From Marinomonas ostreistagni (lineage in GTDB: Bacteria > Pseudomonadota > Gammaproteobacteria > Pseudomonadales > Marinomonadaceae): a DNA stretch of 64,000 nucleotides. Below the pieces are notes generated by a model. The model saw only the letters and a list, made by a program, of their open reading frames with translations. It had not been told where the DNA came from and did no database searches. Position 1 is the stretch's first letter, and the number at the start of each line of letters is the position of its first letter. The translations under genes and the position numbers were made by a program. Where the stretch lies: positions 186,001-250,000 of the forward strand of contig NZ_JAEMUH010000005.1 in assembly GCF_016461785.1 (NCBI RefSeq), read 5' to 3'. Shown here piece after piece: positions 28,176 through 37,380 of this stretch.

Positions 28176-28739
28176 TTACTCTCCTCCGAAAAAGCGTGAG
28201 ATGGCTGCGAGGATCGCTCGCTCAGGAATAATTCCTTCTGGCAGTACAATCTGAAAAATGAGGCGGAAGACCACGTATATCAATACAAGGCTGAGTAACG
28301 CTAGGCCAAGTGACCATAATGCCGAACGTTGGGATAAGACCTTTAAAGCAACCCATAAAAAGATGATCGAAGTGGCAATAAAGCCAAGTTGCTCAAGTAC
28401 GACGGCATACACTAACACCAAAGCCATCACGAAACCGACAACCGGAGGGAAACAGTGATAGAAGAAGCGGGCTTCTTGATCCAAAGGTGTTTTGAGACTC
28501 TGAGTAAAGGCAATACATGATGCTAAGACCATCATCGCTGATGCACCGATTGGCACAGCGCCTGGTGAGCTGAGTTCAGAAAAGCCAGAAATAAGGTAGG
28601 AACGCCACAACAGAAAAATACTGAAAATGACCAATAAAAAGCTGAACAGCCTTTCGCCAGGGTAGCGAGATGGCAGCCTAGACATAGAAGCTCCGAAGCT
28701 CGGAGCATGTTGCTTTGCAACATGCTCCGTTACATGCAT
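28176..28739 (-). CDS. tctB: TctB, small membrane subunit of a tripartite tricarboxylate transporter
   Basis: A 187-residue protein with about four hydrophobic helices, typical of the poorly conserved TctB subunit. Identification rests on size, topology and position between tctC and tctA (3- and 2-base gaps). The N-terminal 25 residues are hydrophilic. Confidence 0.88.
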   Translation of the reverse strand: MHVTEHVAKQHAPSFGASMSRLPSRYPGERLFSFLLVIFSIFLLWRSYLISGFSELSSPGAVPIGASAMMVLASCIAFTQSLKTPLDQEARFFYHCFPPVVGFVMALVLVYAVVLEQLGFIATSIIFLWVALKVLSQRSALWSLGLALLSLVLIYVVFRLIFQIVLPEGIIPERAILAAISRFFGGE

Positions 28740-28742
28740 TGA

Positions 28743-29732
28743 TTAAGGACGTGGAATACCGAACTCTTCTGGAGAACGCTTTGAGAAGCCTGCATCGTGT
28801 ACTAGCCAAGACGAAACAGAGCGGTAGTTTTCAAGGAAATCGACAGCTGGCTGACCTGATAGATTCATAATGCCGTAACCACGATTGTTCATCAAAGTTT
28901 GGAAATCTTCAGCTTGCGCCGCTTTAGTGAAAGCATCAGTCAGTTTAGCAACTGCTTCATCTGGCGTGCCTTGTTTTACAAAGACACCAAAGAAAGGACC
29001 GTACGGTAGGTATTTGTCTAAACCAGGTAGAGCTTCAGTAATGATGCCTACTTCAGGTAAAACAGGGCTTGGTTGATTATCAACCAATGCAATGGCTTTC
29101 ATTCGGCCCGCTTTAATATGTTGCACCGCTGCGCCTAATACCGCTGGCATCACATCAATGGCGCCACCTTGCAGTGCTGTCAGAGCTGGACCGTCACCAT
29201 TGTATGGGATGGTTGTAACGTCTAGTTTAACTTCAGATTCAATCATCGCCATAACGATAGAAGCCAAACCACCTTGGCCAGTCGAGCCGACTTTAACACT
29301 GCCAGGATTTGCTTTGATGTAGTCAATCATCTCTTGCATTGTGTTGAACGGCGCATCGTTTTGCGCGACCAGCATTGGAATACCACGTGCTAGAACATTA
29401 ACAGGAATCATGTCGCTGTAATCAATGTCAGCCAAGCCTAAGACTTTGTACATTTGCGGATTTTCTGCACCCATTAGTAGGGTGTAACCATCCGCTTTTT
29501 TGGCATTGACGTATTTGGTGGCAATGGCACCGACACCGCCAGTGCGATTGGTCAAAATGATGTCAGTGCCAAGTATTTCTTCAGCATGCGGTGATACAGA
29601 ACGCATCACGGTATCTGTAGAGCCACCTGCGCCCCACTGGATAATGCCTTGGATGTCTTTGTTCGGGAAATCAGCCATAGCGGTTGAAGACAGCGCTAAG
29701 CCGGCAAGGGTGCTGAGGATTATTTTTTTCAT
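28743..29732 (-). CDS. tctC: TctC, periplasmic binding protein (Bug family)
   Basis: A 329-residue binding protein with a signal peptide cut after AMA (about 20). It carries the Bug-family pattern: WGAGGSTDTVMRSV near the start, GGVGAIATKYVNAKKADGYT and the central GSTGQGGLASIVMAMIE region. It delivers the carboxylate to TctAB. As first gene of tctCBA it probably sets expression of the operon. Its promoter lies in the spacer shared with the Fur-box gene at 29976. Confidence 0.93.
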   Translation of the reverse strand: MKKIILSTLAGLALSSTAMADFPNKDIQGIIQWGAGGSTDTVMRSVSPHAEEILGTDIILTNRTGGVGAIATKYVNAKKADGYTLLMGAENPQMYKVLGLADIDYSDMIPVNVLARGIPMLVAQNDAPFNTMQEMIDYIKANPGSVKVGSTGQGGLASIVMAMIESEVKLDVTTIPYNGDGPALTALQGGAIDVMPAVLGAAVQHIKAGRMKAIALVDNQPSPVLPEVGIITEALPGLDKYLPYGPFFGVFVKQGTPDEAVAKLTDAFTKAAQAEDFQTLMNNRGYGIMNLSGQPAVDFLENYRSVSSWLVHDAGFSKRSPEEFGIPRP

Positions 29733-29871
29733 AATTGCTCCGAATCACTGCTAGTTAGGGGGAGTGAAGCGACCTATTGGTCTTGTTATCCATAAAAAAG
29801 TGTAGCAATTATAAGTCTGTTTTCTTATATATCCAGCATTTGAAAGAAGTTAAAGCGATTAGTTTTGATCT

Positions 29872-29890
29872 GATATTGATAATAGTTATC
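29872..29890. promoter_or_regulatory. Fur box upstream of the DUF4856 gene
   Basis: GATATTGATAATAGTTATC matches the 19-base Fur consensus at 16 positions. It lies 85 bases before the gene at 29976 and within the 243-base divergent spacer with tctC. Iron repression of the plus-strand pair is the most economical reading; an effect on tctCBA is also possible. Confidence 0.75.
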
Positions 29891-29975
29891 GGTATTGTTA
29901 CATTTCTCCTTACATTAGATTCTTCTCATATTGGTTAACATTATCAACTAAAATTACCTTTTAAAGGATAAAACA

Positions 29976-31346
29976 ATGAAAAAAACACTCCTTAGCTTGT
30001 TGGTTGCCTGCTCTACAAGTGTCATAGCGGCTCAACCCTATGAGTTTGGTGTAACGTTGCAAGGCTATGATGGATCGGCAACCAGTTCGGTCTCTTATGG
30101 TGGTCAAATTGCTCGTCATGCACTGCATAACTCTTTGAAAAAGGTAGCGGGTACAGGTGATCAAGCACAAATGAACACCTACTTTTCTAGCACAGAAGCT
30201 GGTCGTGTAATTCTTGATCCGGTTAGCAAAGACGGTTTCCCTGTGAAGCAGAGTAGCATCGATGAGCTTTCTTCTGGTAAAGACTTACTATCAAGCGCTT
30301 ACGATGGTGTGATCACCGGCTGGCCAGGTAACCCAACAGGCCAAGAACTGTTAGAACAACTTGTGGATGCGGCTGCAAAAACAAAAGCGGGTTATGATCC
30401 AGTCAACGGTTATGATTACGTACAGTTGATTTCAAAATTTGCCATGGGTGCTGTGTTCTACAACAAAGCCGTGAACCATTACCTAGAAGAAAAGCTAGAA
30501 GCGGATCAGCATCCGAACAACGAAGCTTACAAGCCAGGCACAGCTTACACGGGTAAAGAGCACGTTTGGGATGAGGCGTTCGGTTACTTTGGTGCACCTG
30601 CAAATGGTTTGTCTTTAAGCGCTAAAGAAGTGGTGCAAATCACGAAGCAAAACCCTGAAGTTTTCGCTAAAGCGGACGCGAACGGTGATGGCGTGGTGGA
30701 TCTGAAGTCTGAAATGGCTTTTGCTCACGCTTACTATGCAGCCAGCGTGGATGCCAGTGCAGGAACCAACTACTTCCATACCATTATGCAAGCCTTTGTT
30801 GATGGCCGTCAGTTGATCAGTGATGCAAAAGGTAAGGCATTAACCGATGCACAACGAACTGAGCTGAAAGAGTGCGCAGCGGTGATCGCGACAGCGTGGC
30901 AACAAGTGATTGCTGAGGCTGCGTTCAAGTATGCAGGCAGTGTTTACGCGGACCTAGAAAAAATCGCAGTGATTGAAGAAGCCCATGGTGATGTATCTAA
31001 AGCATACCGCAACTACGTGAAACACTGGGGTGAGCTAAAAGGCTTTGCGCTAGCGTTGGAAGCTGCTGGCCGTGATCTAGGTAATGCTCAAGCAGGTTTA
31101 GATCGTTTGATCGGCTTTAGCCCAGTATTGTTCGGTGATGCACAAGTGGTCGCGCTGGACGGTAACGGTGGCTTCGTTCAAGCCAATGCGGGTCCGATGC
31201 AAGAATACAAGCTGAACATGATCAAAGTGCAAAACTTGCTGGCACAAAGCTTTGCATTAAAAGCTAAGCTGAATGACAAAACAGCGGGTATGAGCGATGT
31301 GCTAGAGCAATTAAACGCTGCGGCACAGAGCGCTGAAAACGACTGA
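29976..31346 (+). CDS. DUF4856-like periplasmic protein, probably iron-regulated
   Basis: A 456-residue exported protein: signal peptide (residues 1-18, cut after VIA), then a domain resembling DUF4856, with the N-terminal SVSYGGQIARHALHNSLK block typical of that group. A calcium-binding-like loop DANGDGVVDLKSE lies near residue 234. Such proteins resemble iron-regulated imelysin-type proteins in context, but their activity is not established. A Fur box stands upstream and the next gene is 8 bases away, so both probably form an iron-responsive operon. AAAGGA before the ATG is a clear ribosome binding site. Confidence 0.65.
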   Translation: MKKTLLSLLVACSTSVIAAQPYEFGVTLQGYDGSATSSVSYGGQIARHALHNSLKKVAGTGDQAQMNTYFSSTEAGRVILDPVSKDGFPVKQSSIDELSSGKDLLSSAYDGVITGWPGNPTGQELLEQLVDAAAKTKAGYDPVNGYDYVQLISKFAMGAVFYNKAVNHYLEEKLEADQHPNNEAYKPGTAYTGKEHVWDEAFGYFGAPANGLSLSAKEVVQITKQNPEVFAKADANGDGVVDLKSEMAFAHAYYAASVDASAGTNYFHTIMQAFVDGRQLISDAKGKALTDAQRTELKECAAVIATAWQQVIAEAAFKYAGSVYADLEKIAVIEEAHGDVSKAYRNYVKHWGELKGFALALEAAGRDLGNAQAGLDRLIGFSPVLFGDAQVVALDGNGGFVQANAGPMQEYKLNMIKVQNLLAQSFALKAKLNDKTAGMSDVLEQLNAAAQSAEND

Positions 31347-31354
31347 TTTAGCGT

Positions 31355-32356
31355 ATGCTAGAAAGCTATTTAACATGGCTTATGGAAGAGCTTGCTGCGG
31401 CAGGCTCTTCTTTATTGGACCTTCGAAAACGAGTCTCTCTATGGTATCTGCTAAGTGCTGTCGGGTTCGCTTTCGTCGTGTTCTATTGGCGCTATGGTAA
31501 GCATGGCTGGCAACGTCTGCTGCCTTATGTATCCCCTAAGGTTTGGTTGAGCCGATCTTCCCGAACCGATGTCGGGTTGTGGCTTTGCAATCGACTGTTG
31601 CTGGCATTGTTGATCCCTAAAACGTTGACTCACGCCTTGTGGATCAGTGGCTTATATTACTATTGGCAAAAACAAGGTTTGACACCCCTTGGCCTAGGTT
31701 GGTCGACCACTTGGGTGATGGTGTTGTTTACGTTCTGCTATGTGATAGCAGACGATTTCTCTCGGTTCTTTACTCATTGGTGTTTACATAAGATCCCTGT
31801 GCTTTGGGCTTTTCACCAGGTGCATCATAGCGCTCTAGTGCTGACACCATTCACCGTTTTTCGTACACACCCTGTCGAAGGGGGGCTGTTCTTCATTCGT
31901 TCTCTCTGTGTCCAAAGTGTTCTGGTTAGCGTGTTCTTGGTGCTGTTTCCTAATCAAGTGTCCTTGTGGCAAATCTACGGTGTGTTAGTGACGACATTCT
32001 TGTTCAATGTACTGGGCGCTAACCTGCGTCATTCAATGGTGGTATTGAGCTATGGTCCACGCATAGAAAAGTGGTTGATCTCTCCGGCTCAGCATCAGAT
32101 CCATCATTCTACGGATGTGGCGCATTATGATCGTAATTTTGGTGTGTTGCTCGCGATTTGGGATCGCTTATTCAAAACCTGGTTGCCCGGAAGTGATCAA
32201 CAGACATTGAAATTTGGCACGGGGCGCGCCATCGATCGATCAGGGGTGATAGGACATTGGTGGATTCCCATGATGGACTGCGCGGATGTCATTCGTCATG
32301 GTGTGGTTAAGCGTTGTCGAAACTTAAAAAAACGCCTCACGATTAGGGAGCCGTGA
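31355..32356 (+). CDS. Fatty-acid hydroxylase/sterol desaturase superfamily membrane protein
   Basis: A 333-residue integral membrane di-iron oxygenase. The three histidine clusters that hold the di-iron centre are present: HWCLH (about residue 142), FHQVHHS (about 154) and HQIHHS (about 247), among four or more hydrophobic helices. It probably hydroxylates or desaturates a lipid. It follows the DUF4856 gene by 8 bases; a Fur-controlled operon would link an iron-requiring enzyme to an exported iron-responsive protein. The lipid substrate is unknown. Confidence 0.88.
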   Translation: MLESYLTWLMEELAAAGSSLLDLRKRVSLWYLLSAVGFAFVVFYWRYGKHGWQRLLPYVSPKVWLSRSSRTDVGLWLCNRLLLALLIPKTLTHALWISGLYYYWQKQGLTPLGLGWSTTWVMVLFTFCYVIADDFSRFFTHWCLHKIPVLWAFHQVHHSALVLTPFTVFRTHPVEGGLFFIRSLCVQSVLVSVFLVLFPNQVSLWQIYGVLVTTFLFNVLGANLRHSMVVLSYGPRIEKWLISPAQHQIHHSTDVAHYDRNFGVLLAIWDRLFKTWLPGSDQQTLKFGTGRAIDRSGVIGHWWIPMMDCADVIRHGVVKRCRNLKKRLTIREP

Positions 32357-32366
32357 GGCGCTTTTT
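32326..32366 (+). terminator. Intrinsic terminator overlapping the hydroxylase stop codon
   Basis: CGCCTCAC (32333-32340) pairs with GTGAGGCG (32353-32360), with A's before and six T's after. The gene's own stop codon (32354-32356) lies in the descending arm. Confidence 0.85.
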
Positions 32367-32409
32367 TGTACTAGATTTTCTAAACACTTAGCGTGTGAGC
32401 AAAGTGGTA

Positions 32410-33804
32410 TTAAAGCTCAGCTTCCGCCGCTGCCAACATGTTGAATTCTTCTTCTGGTGTTTTTGCCACCAAACGATTGCGGCTATACAGGAAGAAGTAC
32501 GCAGCACCGATGACAAATAGCGCTAAAGTGTACATAAAGGCACGTGGATCGTAGGCATACACTCCGGTTAGCGCCACAAGAGACAATACCAAGGCGATGC
32601 TTGATGTGATCACGCCGCCCGGTGTTTTGTATGGGCGAGGTAGGTCAGGCTGTTTCACGCGAAGTAAAATGTGACTCAGTGCCATCAGCGCGTAAGACAC
32701 GGTTGCACCAACAACGGCCATACCTAGCATCAGATCTCCTTCACCCGTTAAAGATGCTAGGAAGCCAAATACGCCTGGTACGATCAAGGCACGAGCAGGC
32801 ACCTTGCGTTCATTGGTAACAGATAAGCCCTTTGGCAAGTAGCCTGCGCGAGACAAAGCAAATACCAGACGGCTGTAGCCGTAAATAATTGAGAAGAAGG
32901 ACGCGACAAGACCCGCTAGAGCCAAGACGTTAACCGTTGTTGCCAAAACAGGTTTACCAGCAACGTTTAGTGCGTCTACTAGAGGAACAGCACTGCTACC
33001 AATGGCTTCTGCCCCCGTCACACCAGCCAGCAGGAATACCACTAGTACCGCTGTGAATAGTAAGAAGATCATGGCACCAATGATGCCTTTAGGTACGTCT
33101 TGCGCTGGGTTTTTCGCTTCTTCTGCTGCTAGAGGCACGCCTTCTACCGCAAGGAATAACCACATTGCAAATGGTAATGCTGCCCACACACCGTACCAAC
33201 CAAATGGCATAAACTCGGATGCGCCAGCTGCGTCAGTTGGTGCGATATCAAACAGACGAGAGGCATCGAAATCACCGATCAATGCCACCGCCGTGCCAAG
33301 GATAGCGACCACTGCTAAGCCTGAAATCACCATCATGACTTTCAATGCTTCACCAACACCTGCCAAGTGAATGCCAATAAACACAAGGTAGAATAAGGCG
33401 TAGACCACGGGGCCGTTGAAGCCTAGTAGCTCTTCTACGGCAGAGCCGATGAAGATAACGATGGCCGCAGGCGCTAGTGCGTATTCAATTAAGACTGCCA
33501 AGCCCGTCATATAGCCACCCACTGGACCCATGGCTTGACGTGCGAAACTGTAGCCGCCACCTGCTGCAGGGATTGAGGCAGACATTTCTGCCAATGACAG
33601 CACCAATGTTAGGTACATTACGCCCATAAGAACGGCGGCAATGGCAAAGCCACCCCAGCCGGCTTCGCCAATACCAAAGTTCCAGCCGGCGAAGTCACCA
33701 GAAATAACATACGACACCCCTAAGCCTGCTAAGAGTAGCCAGCCTGCAGTGCCACGTTTTAACTGGCGTTTCGCCAGATATTCTTGATCCATTTGATCAG
33801 ACAT
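32410..33804 (-). CDS. eat: Ethanolamine permease (APC family)
   Basis: A 464-residue APC-superfamily permease with twelve predicted helices; N-terminal RGTAGWLLLAGLGVSYVISGDFAGWNFG and the AAGGGYSFARQA motif resemble Eat-type ethanolamine permeases. The identity is supported by the two ethanolamine ammonia-lyase genes directly upstream on the same strand (27-base gap) and the EutR-like regulator beyond them. Confidence 0.9.
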   Translation of the reverse strand: MSDQMDQEYLAKRQLKRGTAGWLLLAGLGVSYVISGDFAGWNFGIGEAGWGGFAIAAVLMGVMYLTLVLSLAEMSASIPAAGGGYSFARQAMGPVGGYMTGLAVLIEYALAPAAIVIFIGSAVEELLGFNGPVVYALFYLVFIGIHLAGVGEALKVMMVISGLAVVAILGTAVALIGDFDASRLFDIAPTDAAGASEFMPFGWYGVWAALPFAMWLFLAVEGVPLAAEEAKNPAQDVPKGIIGAMIFLLFTAVLVVFLLAGVTGAEAIGSSAVPLVDALNVAGKPVLATTVNVLALAGLVASFFSIIYGYSRLVFALSRAGYLPKGLSVTNERKVPARALIVPGVFGFLASLTGEGDLMLGMAVVGATVSYALMALSHILLRVKQPDLPRPYKTPGGVITSSIALVLSLVALTGVYAYDPRAFMYTLALFVIGAAYFFLYSRNRLVAKTPEEEFNMLAAAEAEL

Positions 33805-33831
33805 GTGTGTTCCTCTTATGTTTTTAGTTCG

Positions 33832-34692
33832 TTATTTGGTTTGTGAGACAAGAAAGTTGTGTTGTTCGTTATCGTGTTCCAGTACCGAGTCATCGGTGCG
33901 ATCTTTTAGCTGTACGCCAGAAAGCTTTTTGGTGCGCGCTTCGCTAAGTAGGTAGTAGGCTTTACGGGCCGCATCATGGTGGTTTAGGCCTGCCAAGCGA
34001 ATATTTGAAATACAGTTACGGTAAGCGTCAGTTAACCCCGCTTTGGGAGCCCAAGTGAGATACAAGCCCATGCTGTCGGGTGAGCTAAGTCCTGGTCTTT
34101 CACCGACTAGTACAATGACGCAGCGAGCATTCAGGATCTCTCCGATGGGATCACCTATAGCTACGCGCCCTTGCTCCACAATGCACAACGGGGCAATCGA
34201 CCAAGGAGTTGCATCGTCCTGAAGGCGGGGTAACAGCTCATTTAAAAAGGGCACTGTGTTTTCTTCGATTGCAAAAGCCGATAAACCATCGACGATTACG
34301 ATTGCTAAATCATAAGGCTCAGAGCGCGATGATGAGTGCTCTTGTAAGCGTTCAATCGACGTACGATGTAAGCGTCGTCCCCAGTCTGGTCGTTGCAAAT
34401 AGGTGGCGCGATTCTCCGCTTGGCTATGTAAGCGAATAGGAGTGTGTTCCATCGACCAATCTTGCTCAGCGAAGCTAGCGGTCAGACCGTCAATATTGAG
34501 CGGTGAATGCACCGCATCAATCGCTTGAGCATGGGCTAACTGGAAGGCCAGTAAGTGTTTGGTGGGAACACTGACTCCCGCACGGCCAAGACCGATACGC
34601 GCATCGGTGAACGAGCGCAGTTTGTGCCATGGGTTTTCAACGACAGCTTCTTCTATAGGATGGGTAGGAAAGATGCGCTTCATACTAAGCAC
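33832..34692 (-). CDS. eutC: Ethanolamine ammonia-lyase small subunit
   Basis: Small subunit of the adenosylcobalamin-dependent lyase that splits ethanolamine into acetaldehyde and ammonia. The 286-residue protein has the family blocks ARIGLGRAGVSVPTKHLLAFQLAHAQA, DLAIVIVDGLSA and GERPGLSSPDSMGLYLTW. The gene overlaps the end of eutB by 8 bases, which is typical. The acetaldehyde dehydrogenase is not in the locus; AdhP lies 9 kb away and could handle the aldehyde in the reductive direction only. Confidence 0.95.
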   Translation of the reverse strand: MLSMKRIFPTHPIEEAVVENPWHKLRSFTDARIGLGRAGVSVPTKHLLAFQLAHAQAIDAVHSPLNIDGLTASFAEQDWSMEHTPIRLHSQAENRATYLQRPDWGRRLHRTSIERLQEHSSSRSEPYDLAIVIVDGLSAFAIEENTVPFLNELLPRLQDDATPWSIAPLCIVEQGRVAIGDPIGEILNARCVIVLVGERPGLSSPDSMGLYLTWAPKAGLTDAYRNCISNIRLAGLNHHDAARKAYYLLSEARTKKLSGVQLKDRTDDSVLEHDNEQHNFLVSQTK

Positions 34693-36100
34693 CTCCCAAT
34701 AAACGGTTCAATGAATGCTCAAAGGCGCCAGGTATCTTGTGGTTAAGGGTAAATTGGTCGTCTTGGAAAATACGGGTATGTTTTAACCACTGATCGAATT
34801 CAGGGGATGGGTTCAATCCTAAGGCTTGGCGCACATACATGGCATCGTGAAAAGAGGTGGTTTGATAGTTCAGCATGATGTCATCAGAGCCTGGGATACC
34901 CATGATGAAGGTGCATCCTGATACGGCCAACAGGGTCATTAAGTTGTCCATATCGTTCTGATCGGCTTGAGCATGGTTGGTGTAGCACACATCACAGCCC
35001 ATAGGTAAACCGAGTAACTTGGCGCAGAAGTGATCTTCTAGGCCGGCGCGAGTGATTTCTTTACCATCGTAAAGGTATTCTGGGCCGATAAAGCCAACCA
35101 CCGTGTTGACCAACAAAGGGTTGAATTTGCGTGCAACCGCATAAGCACGTGCTTCACAGGTCTGCTGATCGACATTGTGATGTGCGTTGGCGGAAAGCGC
35201 GCTGCCCTGTCCCGTTTCAAAGTACATCACATTATTGCCAACTGTGCCTCGTTTCAAAGACAGGGCGGCATCTTGGGCCTCGGCAAGGGTGGCCAAGTTA
35301 AAACCAAAGCTATCGTTGGTCGCTTGTGTGCCACCGATAGACTGGAACACCAAATCCACCGGAGCACCTTGCTCAATACATTCAATGGTATTAGTAACGT
35401 GGGTGAGTACACAGGATTGAGTTGGAATCTCGTAGTGTTGAATCACGTCATCCATCATTTTCATAAGACGACAGGCTTGAGCAACGTTGTCCGTCGCTGG
35501 ATTAATACCAATTACGGCGTCGCCGTTGGCGTACATCAAGCCATCTAAAATACTGGCTGCAATGCCAGTTAGATCATCGGTCGGATGGTTGGGTTGTAAG
35601 CGGGTGGATAAGTGGCCGGGTAAGCCAATTGTGTTGCGAAAAGCCGTCTTAACATGGCACTTTTTAGCGACCAGTATTAAGTCTTGGTTGCGCATGATTT
35701 TGCTGACGGCAGCGGCCATTTCTGGTGTGACCCCAGCACGAATAGCGTGCAATGTTGTAGGGGTGGCCAAATCACTGAGCAACCAATCACGCAAACCGCC
35801 AACGGTTAAATGTGAAATGGGAGCGAAAGCGGACTTGTCGTGCTCGTCAATGATGAGGCGTGTGATTTCATCGTCTTCATATGGGACTACTACTTCCTCT
35901 AGAAATAACTTCAGCGGCACATCCGCTAATGTCATTTGTGCAATGGCGCGTTCTTCTGCGGTGTCTGCTGCGACGCCAGCGAGGCGATCGCCAGAGCGTG
36001 CAGGCGTCGCTTTTGCCATCAGCTCGGTTAAGCTTTGAAAGCCGAAAGTGCGCTCACCTACGGTGTGTCGAAAGCGAAATTTTGAAGAAGCATTTGTCAT
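34685..36100 (-). CDS. eutB: Ethanolamine ammonia-lyase large subunit
   Basis: Catalytic TIM-barrel subunit that binds adenosylcobalamin and substrate. The start is set at ATG 36100 (471 residues, E. coli 453), which has AAAGG seven bases upstream; the reading from 36133 adds 11 non-homologous residues. Conserved stretches include DPLIGINPATDN-type NGDAVIGINPATDNV and ETGQGSALSANAHHNVDQQT. The organism needs B12 for this enzyme. I saw no cobalamin riboswitch upstream. Divergent from the eutR-like gene. Confidence 0.95.
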   Translation of the reverse strand: MTNASSKFRFRHTVGERTFGFQSLTELMAKATPARSGDRLAGVAADTAEERAIAQMTLADVPLKLFLEEVVVPYEDDEITRLIIDEHDKSAFAPISHLTVGGLRDWLLSDLATPTTLHAIRAGVTPEMAAAVSKIMRNQDLILVAKKCHVKTAFRNTIGLPGHLSTRLQPNHPTDDLTGIAASILDGLMYANGDAVIGINPATDNVAQACRLMKMMDDVIQHYEIPTQSCVLTHVTNTIECIEQGAPVDLVFQSIGGTQATNDSFGFNLATLAEAQDAALSLKRGTVGNNVMYFETGQGSALSANAHHNVDQQTCEARAYAVARKFNPLLVNTVVGFIGPEYLYDGKEITRAGLEDHFCAKLLGLPMGCDVCYTNHAQADQNDMDNLMTLLAVSGCTFIMGIPGSDDIMLNYQTTSFHDAMYVRQALGLNPSPEFDQWLKHTRIFQDDQFTLNHKIPGAFEHSLNRLLGGA

Positions 36101-36319
36101 TTGAAAGCCTTTGCGTCTAAGGTAAAGAACCAATCTGATAACGCAGGTTTATTCGGCATGAGAATTGCTGCGTTCAAACTTGTTACTCATTACATTGTGG
36201 AAAATGTTGATGGAAAGGCGTTATCGAATTTTGGCAATAATAAAAACATTATATATATCAATGTTTTGCAATGAATTCGTGTTTTAGTTTTGCGCAAATT
36301 TGATATTCGGAGAAAACCA

Positions 36320-37294
36320 ATGACTGGGCTTGAAGATATATTTGCACCAAAAGGGTGCGCTTCGGTTGTCTTAAAAGAAGCTTTTGATGCGGACCTGCAC
36401 GCTGGTAATCTGACAAATTGGCAGCAAGAGTATGACCAAACCAGTCGTGGTGGCTTCTATGGCAAAATTGCAGAGTTACCTTTCGAAGATTTACAGGTAT
36501 TCCAAGAAAGTACTAGCCAAGCGTTACAGCAAAAATGCGTGGTGTGGCCTGACTCAGTATGGTTAGGTATTCCACTTGCCCAGCAGGAAGAGTCGCGCAT
36601 CAATGGCTTATCCGTGCGTTCAGAGCACATTATGTGTCGTCCGGGTGACTGCGAATTTGAATTAACCACGCCACAGGACTACGAATTGTTTGGCATGGTC
36701 GTTCAATTAGAAACGTTGAATCACATGGCGGGCATTCATGGTGTAGAGCTAAATTGGGCTGAACTCAATGCTCATGGTCGTTTGTCTTTGCCAGATAAGA
36801 CGTTAAATGATGTACGTTTTGTATTGGATCGCTCATTACAGGGTGCGAGTGCAATGCCTGAACGCTTGACTCGAGATTTGCTAATGACAGCGTTACTTGA
36901 GGTATTAAAAACGGAGCAGCCAGCCCCTGCGCAAACGCAGAGTTATCATCATCGAAAGATGGTGGTGGATGCCGCTAGAGCTTGGATCAACGAAAATTCT
37001 GATACGCCTGTAACGGTAACGGATCTCTGCCAAGTGACCAATGTGAGTCGTCGTACATTACAGTATGCTTTTGAAAGCATTCTTAGTATTAGTCCAATTC
37101 AATATCTTCGTATGTCGCGCCTCAACGGTGTTCGTCGGGCACTTTTAGTCGCCCCTTCCAGCGCTAGTATTGCGGACATTGCTGCGAATTGGGGGTTTTG
37201 GCATATGAGCCAATTTGCGAAAGATTACCGCTTGTTATTTGGTGAACTGCCCTCTAGTACGCTAGATCAGGGGAGCTCAAACAGTAAAGCTTGA
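36320..37294 (+). CDS. eutR: AraC-family activator, EutR-like
   Basis: A 324-residue regulator with a C-terminal AraC double helix-turn-helix (about residues 215-318; VTDLCQVTNVSRRTLQYAFE and ADIAANWGFWHMSQFAKDYRLLFGELPS). The position divergent from eutB fits EutR, which activates eut genes when ethanolamine and adenosylcobalamin are both present. The start is ATG 36320 with CGGAGAA upstream; the 36290 reading lacks a ribosome binding site. Confidence 0.88.
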   Translation: MTGLEDIFAPKGCASVVLKEAFDADLHAGNLTNWQQEYDQTSRGGFYGKIAELPFEDLQVFQESTSQALQQKCVVWPDSVWLGIPLAQQEESRINGLSVRSEHIMCRPGDCEFELTTPQDYELFGMVVQLETLNHMAGIHGVELNWAELNAHGRLSLPDKTLNDVRFVLDRSLQGASAMPERLTRDLLMTALLEVLKTEQPAPAQTQSYHHRKMVVDAARAWINENSDTPVTVTDLCQVTNVSRRTLQYAFESILSISPIQYLRMSRLNGVRRALLVAPSSASIADIAANWGFWHMSQFAKDYRLLFGELPSSTLDQGSSNSKA

Positions 37295-37323
37295 TACTTC
37301 CATCACCTGTTGTCGCGCATAAA

Positions 37324-37355
37324 GAAAGCCACTTAGGTTGCCCTAAGTGGCTTTC
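37324..37355. terminator. Long hairpin between eutR and the alanine symporter
   Basis: A perfect 14-bp stem, GAAAGCCACTTAGG (37324-37337) with CCTAAGTGGCTTTC (37342-37355), around TTGC. It lies between two converging genes and probably terminates both. Confidence 0.75.
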
Positions 37356-37380
37356 TCGCAAATCTTCAAATAAGAAGTGA

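Noticed and set aside
36101..36319. Cobalamin riboswitch or sigma54 promoter before eutB
   Set aside because: Neither the B12-box type segment nor a GG-N10-GC pattern was found in either strand.
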